Made by a program: the position numbers and the translations under genes. A stretch of 36,211 nt of DNA from Streptomyces beijiangensis (GTDB lineage Bacteria > Actinomycetota > Actinomycetes > Streptomycetales > Streptomycetaceae). The notes under the pieces were generated by a model. That model made no database searches, was not told the origin of the DNA, and saw nothing but the letters and a program-made list of their open reading frames with translations. Location: contig NZ_JAFLRJ010000067.1 of the NCBI RefSeq assembly GCF_017315755.1, forward strand, positions 1 through 36,211, given 5' to 3'. This document shows positions 34,823 through 36,211 of the stretch, one piece after another; the first letter of the stretch is position 1; each line of letters starts with the position of its first letter.

Positions 34823-35989
34823 TCAGCCCACGCGGCGCAGGGCGTCGGGGGTGAGGTCGGCGAGGGAGGGATAGCCGTCGACGGCCATGATCAGGTCGGC
34901 CTCCGCCAGGACCGAGCGCAGGACGTGGGTGACACCGTCCGTGCCTCCGAGGGCGAGACCGTAGGCGTACGGCCGCCCGATCCCGACCGCGCTCGCCCCC
35001 AGGGCAACGGCCTTGACGACGTCGGCGCCGCTGCGGATGCCGGAGTCGAAGAGCACGGGGAGCCCGTCGGCGGCCTCGACGACACCGGGCAGCGCATCGA
35101 GCGCGGGCAGCCCGCCGTTCGCCTGCCGGCCCCCGTGGTTGGAGCAGTAGACACCGTCGACGCCGCCGTCCCGTGCCCGTCGTACGTCGTCGGGGTGGCA
35201 GAGCCCCTTCACGATCAGCGGCAGGGAGGTGATGGAGCGGAGCCAGGGCAGATCGTCCCAGGTGAGCGGGTTGCCGAAGATCTGCGTCCAGCGCAGGACA
35301 GCGGCGCCCATGTCCTCTTCCGGTTCGCGGGCGAGCTGGGCGCGGAAGACGGGGTCGCTGGTGTAGTTGGCGAGACAGTGCCCGCGCAGCTGGGGGAAGT
35401 TGGCGGTCGCGAGATCCCGGGGACGCCAGCCGGTGATCCAGGTGTCGAGCGTGACCACGATGGCCTTGAAGCCGGACTTCTCGGCCCGTCGCACCAGGCT
35501 CTCGGCGAGCTCCCGGTCGGTGGGCGTGTAGAGCTGGAAGAACCCAGGGGTCTGCCCGAGCGCGGCGGCCACGTCCTCCATCGGGTCGGACGAAAGCGTC
35601 GATGCGACCATCGGGACCCCGGTACGGGCGGCGGCGCGCGCGGTGGCCAGATCGCCGTGGCCGTCCTGCGCGCAGATCCCCAGGACCCCGATCGGCGCCA
35701 TGAAGAGCGGCGAGGGAAGGGGGATCCCGAAGAGATCGACGCTCAGGTCGCGCTGCGCGGCCCCGACGAACATCCGCGGGACGAGCCCCCACCCGTCGAA
35801 GGCGGTGACGTTGGCGCGCTGGGTGCGCTCGTCACCCGCTCCCCCGGCGACATACGACCGCACCGACGCGGGCATGGCGGCATGCGCGGCGGCCTCCAGC
35901 TCGGGATGGGTCAAGGGGTACTCCGGCACGATCCCGCCGAGCCCGTTGAGGTAGATCTCGTCCTGGTAGGAACCGAACGTCCCGGTCAT
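34823..35989 (-). CDS. FMN-dependent alpha-hydroxy-acid oxidase (lactate monooxygenase-like)
   Basis: 388 aa, ATG with GGAGAGG about seven bases upstream. TIM-barrel flavoprotein: [15 protein letters not shown] (N-terminal), MAPIGVLGI (FMN), [29 protein letters not shown], and the active-site SNHGGRQ with base His285 and Arg288, then [14 protein letters not shown] and [13 protein letters not shown] for FMN phosphate. Oxidises L-lactate, mandelate-type or other 2-hydroxy acids to 2-oxo acids, or by decarboxylation if a lactate 2-monooxygenase; [15 protein letters not shown] resembles the latter group in streptomycetes. It converges on the NmrA-like gene, and a role in the oxygenase cluster is uncertain. 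Confidence 0.9.
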   Translation of the reverse strand: MTGTFGSYQDEIYLNGLGGIVPEYPLTHPELEAAAHAAMPASVRSYVAGGAGDERTQRANVTAFDGWGLVPRMFVGAAQRDLSVDLFGIPLPSPLFMAPIGVLGICAQDGHGDLATARAAARTGVPMVASTLSSDPMEDVAAALGQTPGFFQLYTPTDRELAESLVRRAEKSGFKAIVVTLDTWITGWRPRDLATANFPQLRGHCLANYTSDPVFRAQLAREPEEDMGAAVLRWTQIFGNPLTWDDLPWLRSITSLPLIVKGLCHPDDVRRARDGGVDGVYCSNHGGRQANGGLPALDALPGVVEAADGLPVLFDSGIRSGADVVKAVALGASAVGIGRPYAYGLALGGTDGVTHVLRSVLAEADLIMAVDGYPSLADLTPDALRRVG

Positions 35990-36211
35990 GGTCCAGCCTC
36001 TCCGAAGGGGTCAGGCCGCGCGACTCACGGCGGCCCGACGCTACCCCGGGGGGTACGGACACCGGCCCTCTCCCTCCCCTGCGGGCGATATGGCCGATTC
36101 CGCCCCGTCGTACGGTCTCGTGGCGCTTCACACCGCACGCAAGGCTGCCGAGGCTGACACCGCCGGCCTTGAGGACGGCATTGACCGTGAAGGCGACATG
36201 GTGCGGCCCCG
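35990..36211. other. Right-edge region, no firm gene
   Basis: This holds the promoter side of the leftward oxidase gene, with an ACCCCGGGGGGT near-palindrome at 36043-36054. Two frames run to the edge: a plus-strand frame from an ATG at 36091 and a minus-strand frame ending in a stop at 36130-36132. Neither has decisive coding bias or a recognisable motif, so no gene is called. Confidence 0.3.

Noticed and set aside
36091..36211. Plus-strand frame running off the right edge
   Set aside because: Only 40 codons, no motif, mediocre codon bias and no ribosome binding site; cannot be separated from the opposite-strand frame.
27062..36211. Mobile element carrying the oxygenase cluster
   Set aside because: No transposase, integrase, tRNA gene, terminal repeats or target duplication could be found at either side within the window.

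Overview
The window looks like Streptomyces chromosome or that of a close relative. It is GC-rich with strongly GC-biased third codon positions, has frequent GTG and TTG starts, Shine-Dalgarno or leaderless initiation, strong GC stem-loop terminators, and typical streptomycete families (lipoprotein L,D-transpeptidases, M4 proteases, GlgP/GlgX, HATPase anti-sigma-like proteins). No rRNA, tRNA, IS element, integrase or CRISPR array is visible.

Positions 1-27061 look like ordinary conserved core. They hold: the start of a Tat-type lipoprotein gene cut by the window edge; a small HATPase protein; an enoyl-CoA hydratase; two tandem paralogous L,D-transpeptidase lipoproteins; the glycogen debranching enzyme glgX; and a leftward four-gene operon (ABC ATPase, ABC-2 permease, histidine kinase, LuxR-type response regulator). 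Divergent from that operon is a rightward operon of two ABC half-exporters forming a predicted heterodimer, plus a hotdog-type protein, with an SRPBCC protein just downstream. The divergent region carries a perfect 20-bp palindrome. It also has a very good match to the RecA-NDp (PafBC-type) DNA-damage promoter placed so that the exporter mRNA would be leaderless or nearly so. Next come a DHA2-type MFS pump with a divergent GntR-TetR double-HTH regulator, two tandem secreted M4 metalloproteases, a PPOX/F420-type protein, a secreted alginate-lyase-family enzyme with a clear promoter flanked by TGAACG/CGTTCA half-sites, and glgP.

Positions 27177-35989 look accessory. A leftward four-gene unit encodes an HpaB-type FADH2 monooxygenase, an MFS exporter, a PrnB-like (tryptophan-dioxygenase superfamily) heme protein and a PhzS-like FAD monooxygenase. 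An AraC/cupin regulator lies upstream on the same strand. An NmrA-like reductase is divergent from the regulator, and an FMN alpha-hydroxy-acid oxidase converges on the NmrA gene. Three redox enzymes plus an exporter and a regulator suggest a small pathway that makes or modifies an aromatic, possibly tryptophan-derived, compound. No halogenase, Rieske oxygenase or flavin reductase of the pyrrolnitrin type is present. This is the best candidate for an undescribed system in the window.

All calls come from reading the sequence and from memory of protein families. No search was run.
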